64,000 bases of DNA from Clostridia bacterium (GTDB lineage Bacteria > Bacillota > Clostridia > Oscillospirales > CAG-272). Below are positions 8,147-16,516 of this stretch, one piece after another (positions within the stretch are counted from its first letter, which is position 1; the number at the start of each line of letters is the position of its first letter). The translations under genes were made by a program, and so were the position numbers. The notes beneath the pieces are model-generated. The model was given only the letters and a program-made list of their open reading frames with translations, did not search any database and was not told the DNA's origin. The stretch spans positions 1-64,000 of the forward strand of contig JAFVYZ010000028.1 in assembly GCA_017508425.1 (NCBI GenBank). Direction: 5' to 3'.

Positions 8147-9539
8147 ATTTGATCTCACAAGTGGCGGTGGCGGTGGCCGCCTCACTCGGTGCTACGGATT
8201 TTAGGTAGGTTACCGTACCGTTTTCGACACCAAGTATGCCGTAAATGCTCTCACCGGGCATAAGACCCGATACGGTGACGGAGCGTGTAACGCCAGGAGT
8301 GGAGAGGCTCACGCGCACCACGGTGTTACCCGAATTATAATAAAGGTAGCCCCCTGACACAGCAAGACCCGCATAGCAATCTCGGTAAAAGCTGCTTTGC
8401 CCCGCCATCCAATAACCGCCCACAACGTCACAAAAATGCGACATGGCGGTCACGTCAGTCCCGGAAAGGACTGCACCGTGTACCGTATTTGTTTGATTTT
8501 CCACGGGCACCGCCACGTAGTACACGCCCCCATCCTTCACGATCGGTGTCTGCGCATTTCGGTAAGACGCGTGATCGTATTTGGTATCGGTCGCGCTTTC
8601 AGCCGCCACCCATTCACGGTGACGATCGCTTTCTTTTTTATCCGCATCTATGGCAAAAAGACCTGCATCACTTTGCAAAAAATACCGGTAGGAGGTAAAG
8701 GTGGGGTACGATACCGTGTCGTCCCACGTGAGGTCCACGTGATACCACCGGCCGTCTATTTTCACCAAATTCCACGCATGCTTCATCGGATCGCTCGTCA
8801 CAGGAATCGACTCTATGCCAAGCTCCCTTGCTGTCGCGATCAATGCCAGCATATAGGCTTGACAAACGCCTGTTTTGCCCACGAAAAAGGTATAGGCATC
8901 GCGCACGGTAAGACTGTTGTCGTATGTATAATTGGTAATAAAATAATCGTGCAAATAAAGGATCTTATCAAAATCCGTACCGTTTATCGGCGCACCCGCC
9001 ACGATCTCAGCGATCTTTGACTCATACACCTGCTTTTTTGCCGCGATCTCGGTCTTCGTGCCGTTGTAGGTGACAGTGATCGACTGCACACCGCGATTGT
9101 TTGAGCTGATGCTGTACTCGGAGCGCAAATAAAAATACTCGGGCGAAGAATAAATGATGGCCGACATCGCATTTTTTACCGCATCCTTGGTGGGCGAAAG
9201 CGCCGACAGGTCGATTTTGCTGTCCATATTGGAAAGACCTTGACGCAAGGTAGCCTCCAGGGTCGTATCCACCGGCACGGAGGGCTTGTAGTCCCCGTAG
9301 TCACCGGCATGATCGCCGCCGGAGTCGCCGCCGGAGCCATCCCCTTCACCTGCGGGCGGCTCTTGCGATTCCCCGCCCTCGGAAGAAAAAAGACCGATAA
9401 AGCGATGATAACGTTCGAGCGCCCCATCCAAATAGGTTTTGGCATCCTCCAAAAGTGCCGGCCCCTTGGTGACCACAAAATAGGAGGCGAGCGCGGCGAT
9501 GAGCAGCACTACGATCAAAAATCTAAGGCAACCCTTCAT
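8145..9539 (-). CDS. Membrane-anchored transglutaminase-like superfamily protein
   Basis: The 464-residue protein starts with one hydrophobic anchor (residues 5-24), then a Gly/Ser/Asp/Glu-rich linker, then a transglutaminase-like cysteine-peptidase fold. The catalytic triad is visible: Cys in KTGVCQAY, His in MKHAWNLV and Asp in HVDLTWDD. Such domains in Firmicutes are usually exported and may act on cell-wall or surface proteins, but no substrate is known here. The C-terminal 150 residues resemble a beta-propeller-like or Ig-like extracellular region without a clear family. The start has AGGAGGGG upstream. Confidence 0.83.
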   Translation of the reverse strand: MKGCLRFLIVVLLIAALASYFVVTKGPALLEDAKTYLDGALERYHRFIGLFSSEGGESQEPPAGEGDGSGGDSGGDHAGDYGDYKPSVPVDTTLEATLRQGLSNMDSKIDLSALSPTKDAVKNAMSAIIYSSPEYFYLRSEYSISSNNRGVQSITVTYNGTKTEIAAKKQVYESKIAEIVAGAPINGTDFDKILYLHDYFITNYTYDNSLTVRDAYTFFVGKTGVCQAYMLALIATARELGIESIPVTSDPMKHAWNLVKIDGRWYHVDLTWDDTVSYPTFTSYRYFLQSDAGLFAIDADKKESDRHREWVAAESATDTKYDHASYRNAQTPIVKDGGVYYVAVPVENQTNTVHGAVLSGTDVTAMSHFCDVVGGYWMAGQSSFYRDCYAGLAVSGGYLYYNSGNTVVRVSLSTPGVTRSVTVSGLMPGESIYGILGVENGTVTYLKSVAPSEAATATATCEIK

Positions 9540-9573
9540 TCCTTTTCCCCTCCTATTCTACAAAATTCATTGG

Positions 9574-9876
9574 TTACAGTACGTTGTCGATCGCCAGGTC
9601 AGCGGCATCGGCCCCGTCATCATCAAAAAGCTCCACCTCGTTATCCTCGGCTTGGTCGGGCATCACCACGTTTTCCCCGTCGGAATCGGGTGTTACCGCC
9701 GCATTCAAAAGGAACGTCGCGCCCACAGCACCGCCTGCGGCGGCCGCCAGTGCCAAAAACGCACTTGCAGCACTACGCCGACGAACGGCGTGCACCAGCA
9801 ATGCCTGCGACACCACAGCCGACGTGCATACAGCCGCAATGCCAATTACCTTCTTTTGCTCTTGATCCAGTTTCAT
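9574..9876 (-). CDS. Small membrane protein of unknown function
   Basis: A 100-residue product with a clear ribosome site (AAAGGAGAAG) before the ATG. Two hydrophobic, Ala-rich segments lie at about residues 10-30 and 38-60, separated by Arg-rich HAVRRRS, followed by a strongly acidic C-terminal tail (about 15 Asp/Glu in the last 40 residues). It lies 12 bp downstream of prfB and 34 bp upstream of the transglutaminase-like gene, so it is probably co-transcribed. No family recognised. Confidence 0.7.
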   Translation of the reverse strand: MKLDQEQKKVIGIAAVCTSAVVSQALLVHAVRRRSAASAFLALAAAAGGAVGATFLLNAAVTPDSDGENVVMPDQAEDNEVELFDDDGADAADLAIDNVL

Positions 9877-9888
9877 AAATCTTCTCCT

Positions 9889-10995
9889 TTATTGACCTGC
9901 ATTCATTTTCAGATATGCATTGATAAAGCCGTCTATCTCACCGTCCATCACGGCACCGATGTTGCCGTTTTCATATCCCGTTCTCGTATCCTTTGCAAGC
10001 GTGTAGGGCATAAAGACGTAAGAACGGATCTGCGAGCCCCACTCGATATTGACCTTATTGCCCTGAATTTCTTCAATCGTGTCAAGACGCTCACGGAGCT
10101 TGATTTCCATCAGCTTTGCCTTAAGCATCTTCATGGCAGTTTCCTTATTTTGAAGCTGGCTACGCTCGGTCTGGCAGCCGACCACAATGCCCGTGGGCTT
10201 GTGCAAAATACGGATCGCCGAGTCGGTCTTGTTGATATGCTGACCGCCCGCACCGCTCGAACGGTGTGCGGTCACCTCAATATCCTCATCGCGGATCTCT
10301 ACGGTATCCACATCGTCAAACTCGGGCATGACCTCGATCGAGGCAAACGAGGTCTGACGACGGCCTGCGGCATCAAAGGGCGAGACACGCACAAGACGGT
10401 GCACACCGTTCTCGCTCTTAAGGTATCCGTAGGCGTTGGTGCCCTCGACCATAATGGTGGCACTCTTGATGCCGGCCATATCGCCGTCCAGCCAATCCAC
10501 CAGCTTGTATTTGAAGCCGCGGCGCTCCGCCCAACGCGTGATCATGCGGTACAGCATTTGCGCCCAGTCCTGTGCCTCGGTACCGCCCGCGCCCGGGTGG
10601 AAGGAAACAATGGCATTACTGCGATCGTACTCACCGTTGAGGAGCACCTCCATACGCTGGGCATCCTCCTCGGCAATGATCGCCGCAAGCTCCCCTTCAA
10701 CCTCATCCACACAGCCCTCGTCCTCGGCCTCGATGGCAATATCGGCCAAAGCGATCGCATCCTCAAGGCGTGCACAAAGCGCCTCGTACTCAGCAATGGT
10801 ATCCTTGCTTTGCTTTAATTCCTGCAAAACCTTTGCGGAATTGGGATCGGCCCAAAATGAGGGGTCCGCCGTCTTTTGCTCAAGCTCCGCCACGCGTGCG
10901 GCAAGATCCTCCACACGAAGGGCCGTGCCGAGGTCCTGCAATTTTTCGCGCAGGTCGATAAGCTCATGTCTTGCGTTTTCAAGTGCGATAATCAA
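9889..10995 (-). CDS. prfB: Peptide chain release factor 2
   Basis: Recognises UAA and UGA stop codons and triggers peptide release. The 368-residue product has the GGQ motif in SSGAGGQHINKTDSA, the class-2 tripeptide region, and the coiled N-terminal domain. The frame starts at a TTG (10995) with GGGAGG seven bases upstream. In many bacteria prfB has an in-frame UGA near codon 25 that requires a +1 frameshift; here the N-terminal frame is continuous and the frameshift site is absent, so autoregulation by frameshifting does not apply. Confidence 0.96.
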   Translation of the reverse strand: MIIALENARHELIDLREKLQDLGTALRVEDLAARVAELEQKTADPSFWADPNSAKVLQELKQSKDTIAEYEALCARLEDAIALADIAIEAEDEGCVDEVEGELAAIIAEEDAQRMEVLLNGEYDRSNAIVSFHPGAGGTEAQDWAQMLYRMITRWAERRGFKYKLVDWLDGDMAGIKSATIMVEGTNAYGYLKSENGVHRLVRVSPFDAAGRRQTSFASIEVMPEFDDVDTVEIRDEDIEVTAHRSSGAGGQHINKTDSAIRILHKPTGIVVGCQTERSQLQNKETAMKMLKAKLMEIKLRERLDTIEEIQGNKVNIEWGSQIRSYVFMPYTLAKDTRTGYENGNIGAVMDGEIDGFINAYLKMNAGQ

Positions 10996-11043
10996 AAAAG
11001 TACCTCCCGTCGCCTAAGCGACATTTTCCTTTATACTGTAATT

Positions 11044-11072
11044 ATTATATCATAATATCCTATATTTGACAA
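11044..11072 (-). promoter_or_regulatory. Sigma-A promoter of prfB
   Basis: Minus strand TTGTCA (11067-11072) and TATAAT (11044-11049) with 17-bp spacing, about 45 bases before the TTG start. Confidence 0.78.
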
Positions 11073-11083
11073 GTGGCAAACGC

Positions 11084-11113
11084 AAAAAAAGAGCACCCTG
11101 CGGTGCTCTTTTT
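11084..11113 (-). terminator. Terminator of the serC-serA operon
   Basis: Stem GAGCACC/GGTGCTC (11091-11097 with 11102-11108) with A7 on one side and T5 on the other, just after the serA stop on the minus strand. Confidence 0.85.
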
Positions 11114-11118
11114 GTCTA

Positions 11119-12285
11119 TTAGAAGCGAATGGTTCTCACACGGCGCACACCCTCGAGTGCCAAAATGTCGGCTTCCGCTGCAGCAGTCACCTCATCGTTG
11201 ACCTCAAGAATGGTGTAGGCGTTTTCGCCCTTGGATTTGTTTACCATGTTTTCGATATTGATACCGTCCTTCGCCATCACTGCAGATACGTTTGCAAGCA
11301 CGGCGGGAATGTTTGCGTGAAGCACGCAAACGCGCGATTTGGCGGAAACGGGCATCGATGCCGCGGGATAGTTCACGCTGTTCACGATATTACCGTAACG
11401 GATGTACTCATCAAGCTCATCGGCAGCCATTACCGCGCAGTTCTCCTCGGACTCCTCGGTGGAGCCGCCCAGGTGAGGAATGACGATCGCGCCGGGAATA
11501 GCCACGGTCTCCTCGGTCGGGAAATCGGTCACGTACGCCGAAACCGCGCCCGAAGCCATAGCCTCGGCAAGATCAGCGGCATTCACCAGCTCCGCGCGGG
11601 CAAGATTGATGATCTTGACGCCGGTTTTCATCTGTGCGATGGTATCCTTATTGATCATACCCGTAGTCGTCTCGGTAGCGGGCACGTGCAGGGTGAGGTA
11701 ATCCGCCTTTGCGTACACCTCCTCGTAGGTTGCCGCCTTCATAACGTGATGATCCAGATTCCAAGCGCCTGCAACCGAAAGATAGGGGTCACAGCCGATG
11801 ACGTTCATACCCAGCTTCACAGCCGCATTTGCCACAAGGCCGCCAATGGCACCAAGGCCGATGACGCCAAGGGTCTTGCCCTTGATCTCGGTGCCGCCAA
11901 ACTGCGATTTACCTGCCTCGACCTGCTTTGCAACGTCGGCAGTGCCTGCAAGCGAGCGTGCCCAGTTGACACCGCCCACCACATCGCGGGAGGCAAGCAG
12001 GAGCGCGCAGATCGCCAGCTCCTTCACGCCGTTTGCATTCGCGCCGGGGGTGTTGAATACCACGATGCCCTCCTCGGAGCAGCGCGGAACGGGAATGTTA
12101 TTGACACCCGCACCCGCACGTGCAATGGCAAGCAGCTCGGGGTTAAAGGTCATATCGTGGAGCTTCGCGGAGCGTACCATAATGCCAACAGGTGCCTCCA
12201 CATCGGTGCCGCACTGATATACGGCAGGATCGAGTCTGTCCGTGCCGATCTTCGCGATTTTATTAAGTAGAAGAATGTTTTTCAT
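11119..12285 (-). CDS. serA: D-3-phosphoglycerate dehydrogenase
   Basis: First step of serine biosynthesis: oxidation of 3-phosphoglycerate with NAD. The 388-residue protein has the Rossmann fingerprint GVIGLGAIGGLVA near residue 138, a catalytic Arg in NLARAELV, the Glu/His relay ending in IPHLGGSTEE, and a C-terminal ACT domain (residues about 318-388) for feedback by serine. It is the short form without the intervening domain of longer SerA proteins. It lies 13 bp downstream of serC. Confidence 0.95.
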   Translation of the reverse strand: MKNILLLNKIAKIGTDRLDPAVYQCGTDVEAPVGIMVRSAKLHDMTFNPELLAIARAGAGVNNIPVPRCSEEGIVVFNTPGANANGVKELAICALLLASRDVVGGVNWARSLAGTADVAKQVEAGKSQFGGTEIKGKTLGVIGLGAIGGLVANAAVKLGMNVIGCDPYLSVAGAWNLDHHVMKAATYEEVYAKADYLTLHVPATETTTGMINKDTIAQMKTGVKIINLARAELVNAADLAEAMASGAVSAYVTDFPTEETVAIPGAIVIPHLGGSTEESEENCAVMAADELDEYIRYGNIVNSVNYPAASMPVSAKSRVCVLHANIPAVLANVSAVMAKDGINIENMVNKSKGENAYTILEVNDEVTAAAEADILALEGVRRVRTIRF

Positions 12286-12298
12286 TTTGAAATTCCTT

Positions 12299-13390
12299 TC
12301 AAGCCTTGGGATTGTTTGCGGCGAATTCCTTCATGAATGCCACAAGAGCCTCCACGCCCTCGTGAGGCATTGCGTTGTAGATCGAGGCGCGCATACCGCC
12401 GACCGAGCGGTGACCCTTGAGGTTCTTGAGTCCCTTTGCACCGGCCTCCTTGGCAAATTTCTTGTCAAGCTCGGCATCGCCCGTCACAAACGTCACGTTC
12501 ATCATCGAACGGCTCTCCTTCTTCACGGGTGCGAGGTAGTAGGACTGGCTGTCAAGATAGTCGTAAAGCACTGCCGCCTTCTTTTCGTTATACTTCTTCA
12601 TCTCGGGAAGACCGCCGATCGAGAGCAGCCACTCGTAAACAAGCTTTGCCACGTAAATGGTGTAGCAGGGGGGTGTGTTATACATCGAGCCGTTCTCGGC
12701 CATGGTCTTCCACTCCAGCATCGTGGGCATCTTGGGGTCGGCGTACTCCAAGAGATCCTCGCGCACGATCACAATGGTAAGACCGGCAGGGGCCATATTC
12801 TTCTGTGCACCGGCGTAGATCACGCCGAAGCGGCTGACATCAACCGGCTCAGAAAGAATGCAGGAGGACATATCGGCCACCAGCGGAATGTCGCCCGTGT
12901 CGGGGATATCCTGATACTTGGTGCCGTAAATGGTGTTGTTATAGCAAATGTGCACATAAGAAGCATCGGGACGGAACATATCGCGTGTGAGCGTGGGAAT
13001 ATGATCGAAGTTATCCTCCTTGCTGGTCGCGGCGCAAACCACGTCATAGCCCATCTTCTGTGCTTCCTTAAATGCCTTGCCGGAGAACTGACCCGACACC
13101 ACGTAGTCGGCCTTGCCGGTACGACCGATGAGGTTCAGGGGCACTGCGGCAAACTGGGTGGAGGCGCCGCCCTGCAGGAAGAGCACCTTGTAGTTGTCGG
13201 GAATATTCATCAGCTTGCGAAGCATTGCCTCAGCATCGGCAATAATTGCCTCGTAATCGGGCGAGCGATGGGACATTTCCATCACGGACATTCCGCTGTC
13301 GCCGTAAACGATCAGCTCGGCTGCCGCTTTTTCAAGCACGGGCAGGGGCAGCATGGAAGGGCCTGCCGAAAAATTAAACACTCTATTCAT
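12299..13390 (-). CDS. serC: Phosphoserine aminotransferase
   Basis: PLP-dependent class V aminotransferase converting 3-phosphohydroxypyruvate to phosphoserine. FNFSAGPSMLP at the N-terminus is a family signature; GGASTQFAAVPLNL binds cofactor phosphate and the Schiff-base lysine is in YAGAQKNMAPAGL. Length (363 residues) is typical. It is followed directly by serA, giving two of the three serine-pathway enzymes; no serB homologue is in the window. Confidence 0.96.
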   Translation of the reverse strand: MNRVFNFSAGPSMLPLPVLEKAAAELIVYGDSGMSVMEMSHRSPDYEAIIADAEAMLRKLMNIPDNYKVLFLQGGASTQFAAVPLNLIGRTGKADYVVSGQFSGKAFKEAQKMGYDVVCAATSKEDNFDHIPTLTRDMFRPDASYVHICYNNTIYGTKYQDIPDTGDIPLVADMSSCILSEPVDVSRFGVIYAGAQKNMAPAGLTIVIVREDLLEYADPKMPTMLEWKTMAENGSMYNTPPCYTIYVAKLVYEWLLSIGGLPEMKKYNEKKAAVLYDYLDSQSYYLAPVKKESRSMMNVTFVTGDAELDKKFAKEAGAKGLKNLKGHRSVGGMRASIYNAMPHEGVEALVAFMKEFAANNPKA

Positions 13391-13449
13391 AACTATACCT
13401 CCGAAGAAGAGAAAGCTTTACGGCTTTCTATAAATATTGATTAGTTTTT

Positions 13450-13478
13450 ATTATATACCTCTCTACTTTTAATGTCAA
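13450..13478 (-). promoter_or_regulatory. Sigma-A promoter of serC-serA
   Basis: Minus strand TTGACA (13473-13478) and TATAAT (13450-13455) with 17-bp spacing, 60 bases upstream of serC. No T-box or other leader motif was seen between it and the gene. Confidence 0.85.
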
Positions 13479-13512
13479 GGTCTTTGTTAAAAAACATACA
13501 ATTCGGCGCACA

Positions 13513-13543
13513 AAAAAAGCGGGGCAAAAGCGGCCCCGCTTTA
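13513..13543 (-). terminator. Terminator downstream of the gntP remnant
   Basis: On the minus strand AAAGCGGGGC, a short loop, and GCCCCGCTTTTTTT form a clear rho-independent terminator just after the remnant's stop codon. Confidence 0.82.
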
Positions 13544-13549
13544 TGTACT

Positions 13550-13954
13550 TTAAACAAACAATCCAAACACCAATGCCAAAACCAGCGAAACCACCATGGG
13601 GATCAAGCAGCAGGTCACACCGATGTCGGCATAAGACTCCTTGTGTTTGCAGTTGCAAACAGCGAGCAGGGTAATGACGGCGCCGTTGTGGGGAAGCGTG
13701 CCAAGACCACCCGAGGCGATCGAGGCAATACGGTGCAGCCATTCGAGATTCATCCCGACCTCAGCGGCCTTGGAAAGGTAAAGCGGTCCCATAGTTTCAA
13801 GCGCGATCGACATACCACCGGAGCCCGAGCCCACCGCACCCGAAAGAACATTAACGGCAACAGCCTCGGAAAAGAGTATGGAGCCGGGCATATTGATCAT
13901 GGCACTTTTGAGGACCGTAAAGCCGGGCACCATTTTCAAAACCGCAACGAAGCC
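13550..13954 (-). pseudogene. GntP-family gluconate:H+ symporter, C-terminal remnant
   Basis: The reading frame encodes only about the last 134 residues of a permease that is normally about 440-450 residues long. The SGSGGMSIALE, HRIASIASGGL, TLPHNGAVITLL and HKESYADI segments are characteristic of the GntP C-terminus. There is no start codon with a ribosome site at the right place: the remnant begins directly after the TGA of the PHP gene and is in the same frame, so a deletion has removed the N-terminal two thirds and abutted the two genes. The terminator is retained. A start at 13939 (TTG) would give at most a non-functional piece of membrane protein. Confidence 0.82.
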
Positions 13955-14794
13955 TCACCTCGCTGTGCGCAGCGCCTCCAAAAGGGTATAGGGGATCTTT
14001 AAATTTCCTTTGCCGGTGCCCAGCGCGATATCGGGCTTATTTTGACCGTGAAAATCGCTGCCGCCACTGCAAAGAAGCCCAAATTTTTGGGCCAGCTCCA
14101 AGGATTCCAGCGTTGTTTTTTCATCATAAAGCGAATAATAGCATTCCATACCCACCAAGCCCTTTTCCTTGGCCTTGGGCAAAAACACCTCCAGCTCTTC
14201 CCTTTTCAAATTCAAAAACGGATGTGCCAAAACCGGCACCGCACCCATCGACCTTACAAACGCAATTACCTCAAAAACCGAATACCGTTTGGGCTCCTTA
14301 TAATAGCCGGCCCGGGGTGAGAGCAACGTCGAAAAAGCGTGGCTGATCGATTCGGTGTATCCCTTTTCGGTCAGGGCTGCAGCAATGTGTGCACGGTTGA
14401 CGTGACCGTTTGGCGTTTGGGAGGCGATCGCATCAAAATCCAGCTCATAGCCAAGAGCATTCAGGGCCTTTATCAAATCGATATTGCTTTGCCTTTTGCG
14501 GTCATTGGCCTCCTTCATCAGGAGGGAAACGCGTTCAAGCTGATCCTCGGGGATAAAAAAGCCGAGCAAATGAAGCTCCTTGCCGTTGTAATCGACCGAG
14601 AATTCCGCCCCGGCGACCGCCTCAACGCCGCGTGCCTCGGCGGCACGCAAAAACTCGGGCAAGCCCGCCACAGTATTGTGATCGCACAAGGCAACGCAGG
14701 AAAGTCCCCGTGCCTTTGCAAGATCAATGATCTGCTCGGGGGTGCAGGTGCCGTCGGAATACACCGAATGAGTATGCAGGTCGCAAATTTTCAT
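13955..14794 (-). CDS. PHP-domain metal-dependent phosphoesterase (TrpH/YciV-like)
   Basis: Polymerase-and-histidinol-phosphatase fold with metal ligands in DLHTHSVYSDG (residues 5-15), LCDHNT, GAEFS, LAHPF and GSDFHG. Members include 3',5'-nucleoside bisphosphate phosphatases and 5'-3' exoribonucleases of the RNase AM type; which activity applies is not clear. Length 279 residues is typical. AAAGAGGTG precedes the ATG. The stop codon directly abuts the decayed gntP remnant. Confidence 0.88.
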   Translation of the reverse strand: MKICDLHTHSVYSDGTCTPEQIIDLAKARGLSCVALCDHNTVAGLPEFLRAAEARGVEAVAGAEFSVDYNGKELHLLGFFIPEDQLERVSLLMKEANDRKRQSNIDLIKALNALGYELDFDAIASQTPNGHVNRAHIAAALTEKGYTESISHAFSTLLSPRAGYYKEPKRYSVFEVIAFVRSMGAVPVLAHPFLNLKREELEVFLPKAKEKGLVGMECYYSLYDEKTTLESLELAQKFGLLCSGGSDFHGQNKPDIALGTGKGNLKIPYTLLEALRTAR

Positions 14795-14971
14795 AAAATC
14801 ACCTCTTTTAAAATATTATAACACATTTTACACGAAAAGAAAACAAAAAGTATTGCTCTTCGCGCAACGGCATATCCATACAGCACAAATGGAATAAGCC
14901 GTTACTCTTCGATTCAAAATATTTGGAGCTTTGCCGCCATGACGTCGATCAAGCGAAAAATCAACACGAAA

Positions 14972-15000
14972 GTATAAATCCACCAATTTTGCAGATACTA
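14972..15000 (+). promoter_or_regulatory. Candidate forespore-type (sigma-F/sigma-G) promoter of spoVT
   Basis: GTATA (14972-14976), 17 bp, then GATACTA (14994-15000), close to the G-ATA and CAT--TA elements recognised by forespore sigma factors. It is 40 bases upstream of the spoVT start. spoVT is a sigma-G gene in Bacillus subtilis, which makes the match plausible, but the match is not perfect. The rest of the 14795-15039 gap is A+T-rich with no other signal seen. Confidence 0.45.
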
Positions 15001-15039
15001 ACATCACAAATCTGTAAACGTAAGGAGATTTTTATATAG

Positions 15040-15216
15040 ATGAAGGCTACAGGAATTGTAAGAAGGATCGACGATCTTGGTAGGGTCGTGATCCCGAAAG
15101 AAATCAGAAGAACCATGCGCATTCGTGAGGGCGACCCGACACTGACAACACTGACACCGACCGAGGAGTTCTGCTTCGCCATTCTGGCCCTTGCCAAACG
15201 CGTTGGAATTGCGTAA
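15040..15216 (+). pseudogene. spoVT: spoVT, 5' part interrupted by the mobile element
   Basis: SpoVT is a forespore transcription factor with an N-terminal AbrB-type DNA-binding domain and a C-terminal GAF-like domain. The first 33 codons (MKATGIVRRIDDLGRVVIPK then EIRRTMRIREGDP) are unmistakable SpoVT. After GDP, at 15138, the sequence diverges into 25 element-encoded codons (TLTTLTPTEE onward) and a TAA. The missing SpoVT residues (LEIYTDREGEV onward) are at 35659-36114, fused to the recombinase. AAGGAG lies upstream of the ATG. The truncated 58-residue product lacks the second half of the swapped-hairpin DNA-binding fold and should be inactive. Confidence 0.93.
15125..15138 (+). repeat. 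attL candidate
   Basis: GTGAGGGCGACCCG within spoVT codons 29-33. It shares 13 of 14 bases with 35645-35658, including an uninterrupted GGGCGACCCG. Host sequence is to the left and element sequence to the right. Confidence 0.85.
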
Positions 15217-15260
15217 AATACATCACAAAGTGCCGAAACGGTGCGAAAAACAAAGACAAG

Positions 15261-15289
15261 AAGGGGCGTACGAAACGTACGCCCCTTTT
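15261..15289 (+). terminator. Strong hairpin terminator at the left end of the element
   Basis: Perfect 10-bp stem GGGGCGTACG/CGTACGCCCC (15263-15272 with 15276-15285, AAA loop) followed by TTTT. It would stop spoVT transcripts entering the element, and on the other strand serves the 15294-16292 gene. In the circular form it would lie downstream of the recombinase. Confidence 0.8.
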
Positions 15290-15293
15290 GACA

Positions 15294-16292
15294 TCAATCT
15301 ATGTAACATGTGTACTCGCCTTTGGCTTTTAATATGTCGCGCAAAACATCAAAACTAAGTTTTGATCCGTTCGTTGTGAATCTATGGCAAATTTTTCCTT
15401 TATAGCGAGAGTAAAATTGCAATTCGGCATATCCAATCGAGGTGACGGGTTTGTCATATGTTGCAAATACAAATCCAACTTCTTCCCCCACGGCATTAAA
15501 AGCGCGATATGCTTCCCGATTGCCGGATCTGGAGGGCTTGGAATTGATGAATTTGAATGTTTCACCGATGCCATCTCCTGAAGCGTTGCGCGAGATAGAG
15601 TCTTTTAAAGAAGTTGCTATAGTTGGCGCAGAAGCCTTTTTCTCCTTTTCCAGTTCTTCTATCAAGGTTTTCTTTTCTCTTATTAATGCCTCAAGCACCG
15701 CTTTATAATCAAATCCTTCTACGCTAATGCCGGCATCTTTATAGTCAAACACAATTACCTCGCGGTAATCGGTAGATCTATTCTTTTTATTTGCTATAGC
15801 TCGGTCTTCGCTTTTGAGCATTTTACAAACATATAGTTTATCTAAGATTTTCTCAATAGAGTCATAATTGTATTCCGTCAATAGTAAAAGCTCATCAATA
15901 ATATTTTTCACCGTGACAGCGTGCTCATCCGTGAACACATCTCTGTAAATGAAGGAATTTCCACGACGCAATTGTTCAGACTTGTGCGGTGCACCCTCGC
16001 CACCGCGATACTTATCAACAAACACTTCACCGTCAACATTTTTGACGACTTTATCGCGATATGTATAGTTAAAAATGCTATCAGTCGATATTTTATTCCA
16101 AAGTTCTCTCGCCTTTTGGCTGACAAAATAGTGATCGCGTGGCAATTTTAATTGACGAATAATCTGATTTAATAAATACCGGCAATCTTGTAAAACCGTC
16201 TGCTTTGCATCATTCTCTTCCCTTAACACGCCTCCGTTTTTTATGCCAATCAGCAAATTGATAATGATATCATAAACTTTGTTCTTCTCCAT
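15294..16292 (-). CDS. Element-encoded protein of unknown function
   Basis: A 332-residue soluble protein with GGGGGAAT upstream of the ATG. No family is recognised with certainty. The middle region has DEHAVTVKNIIDEL followed by EKILDKLYVCKMLKSEDRAI, a pattern reminiscent of the EH-x-PV and closing helix found in some restriction-endonuclease-associated proteins, but this is only a resemblance. A short coiled coil (EALIREKKTLIEELEKEKK) follows, and a C-terminal region rich in aromatic residues ends at GEYTCYID. It is divergent from the Fic gene and its A+T content is higher than that of the host genes. It may be part of a defence or conflict cargo. Confidence 0.6.
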   Translation of the reverse strand: MEKNKVYDIIINLLIGIKNGGVLREENDAKQTVLQDCRYLLNQIIRQLKLPRDHYFVSQKARELWNKISTDSIFNYTYRDKVVKNVDGEVFVDKYRGGEGAPHKSEQLRRGNSFIYRDVFTDEHAVTVKNIIDELLLLTEYNYDSIEKILDKLYVCKMLKSEDRAIANKKNRSTDYREVIVFDYKDAGISVEGFDYKAVLEALIREKKTLIEELEKEKKASAPTIATSLKDSISRNASGDGIGETFKFINSKPSRSGNREAYRAFNAVGEEVGFVFATYDKPVTSIGYAELQFYSRYKGKICHRFTTNGSKLSFDVLRDILKAKGEYTCYID

Positions 16293-16459
16293 ATTATTCC
16301 CCCGATATAGTAATACGCGCCAGTTTATAAAGAATATTCAATCATAATATACGCCGAAATTCGGCAAAACTCTTTTTTGTATTAAAATTAAGTATGTAAT
16401 GCGGAATATTGCGATTCCTTTACAGGAAAAACAAATCAATAATTTTTATATAGTTTTTG

Positions 16460-16488
16460 TTGATATTTTTCCGATAATGTGGTATAAT
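16460..16488 (+). promoter_or_regulatory. Sigma-A promoter of the fic gene
   Basis: TTGATA (16460-16465) and TATAAT (16483-16488) with 17-bp spacing; AAGGAGG follows before the ATG at 16517. Confidence 0.82.
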
Positions 16489-16516
16489 AGAGTCAGAAAA
16501 ATCAAGGAGGCATCAT

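Noticed and set aside
9499..10818. A 439-codon plus-strand frame across prfB
   Set aside because: Antisense shadow of prfB and the small membrane gene.
12242..13444. A 400-codon plus-strand frame opposite serC
   Set aside because: Antisense shadow; serC is certain.
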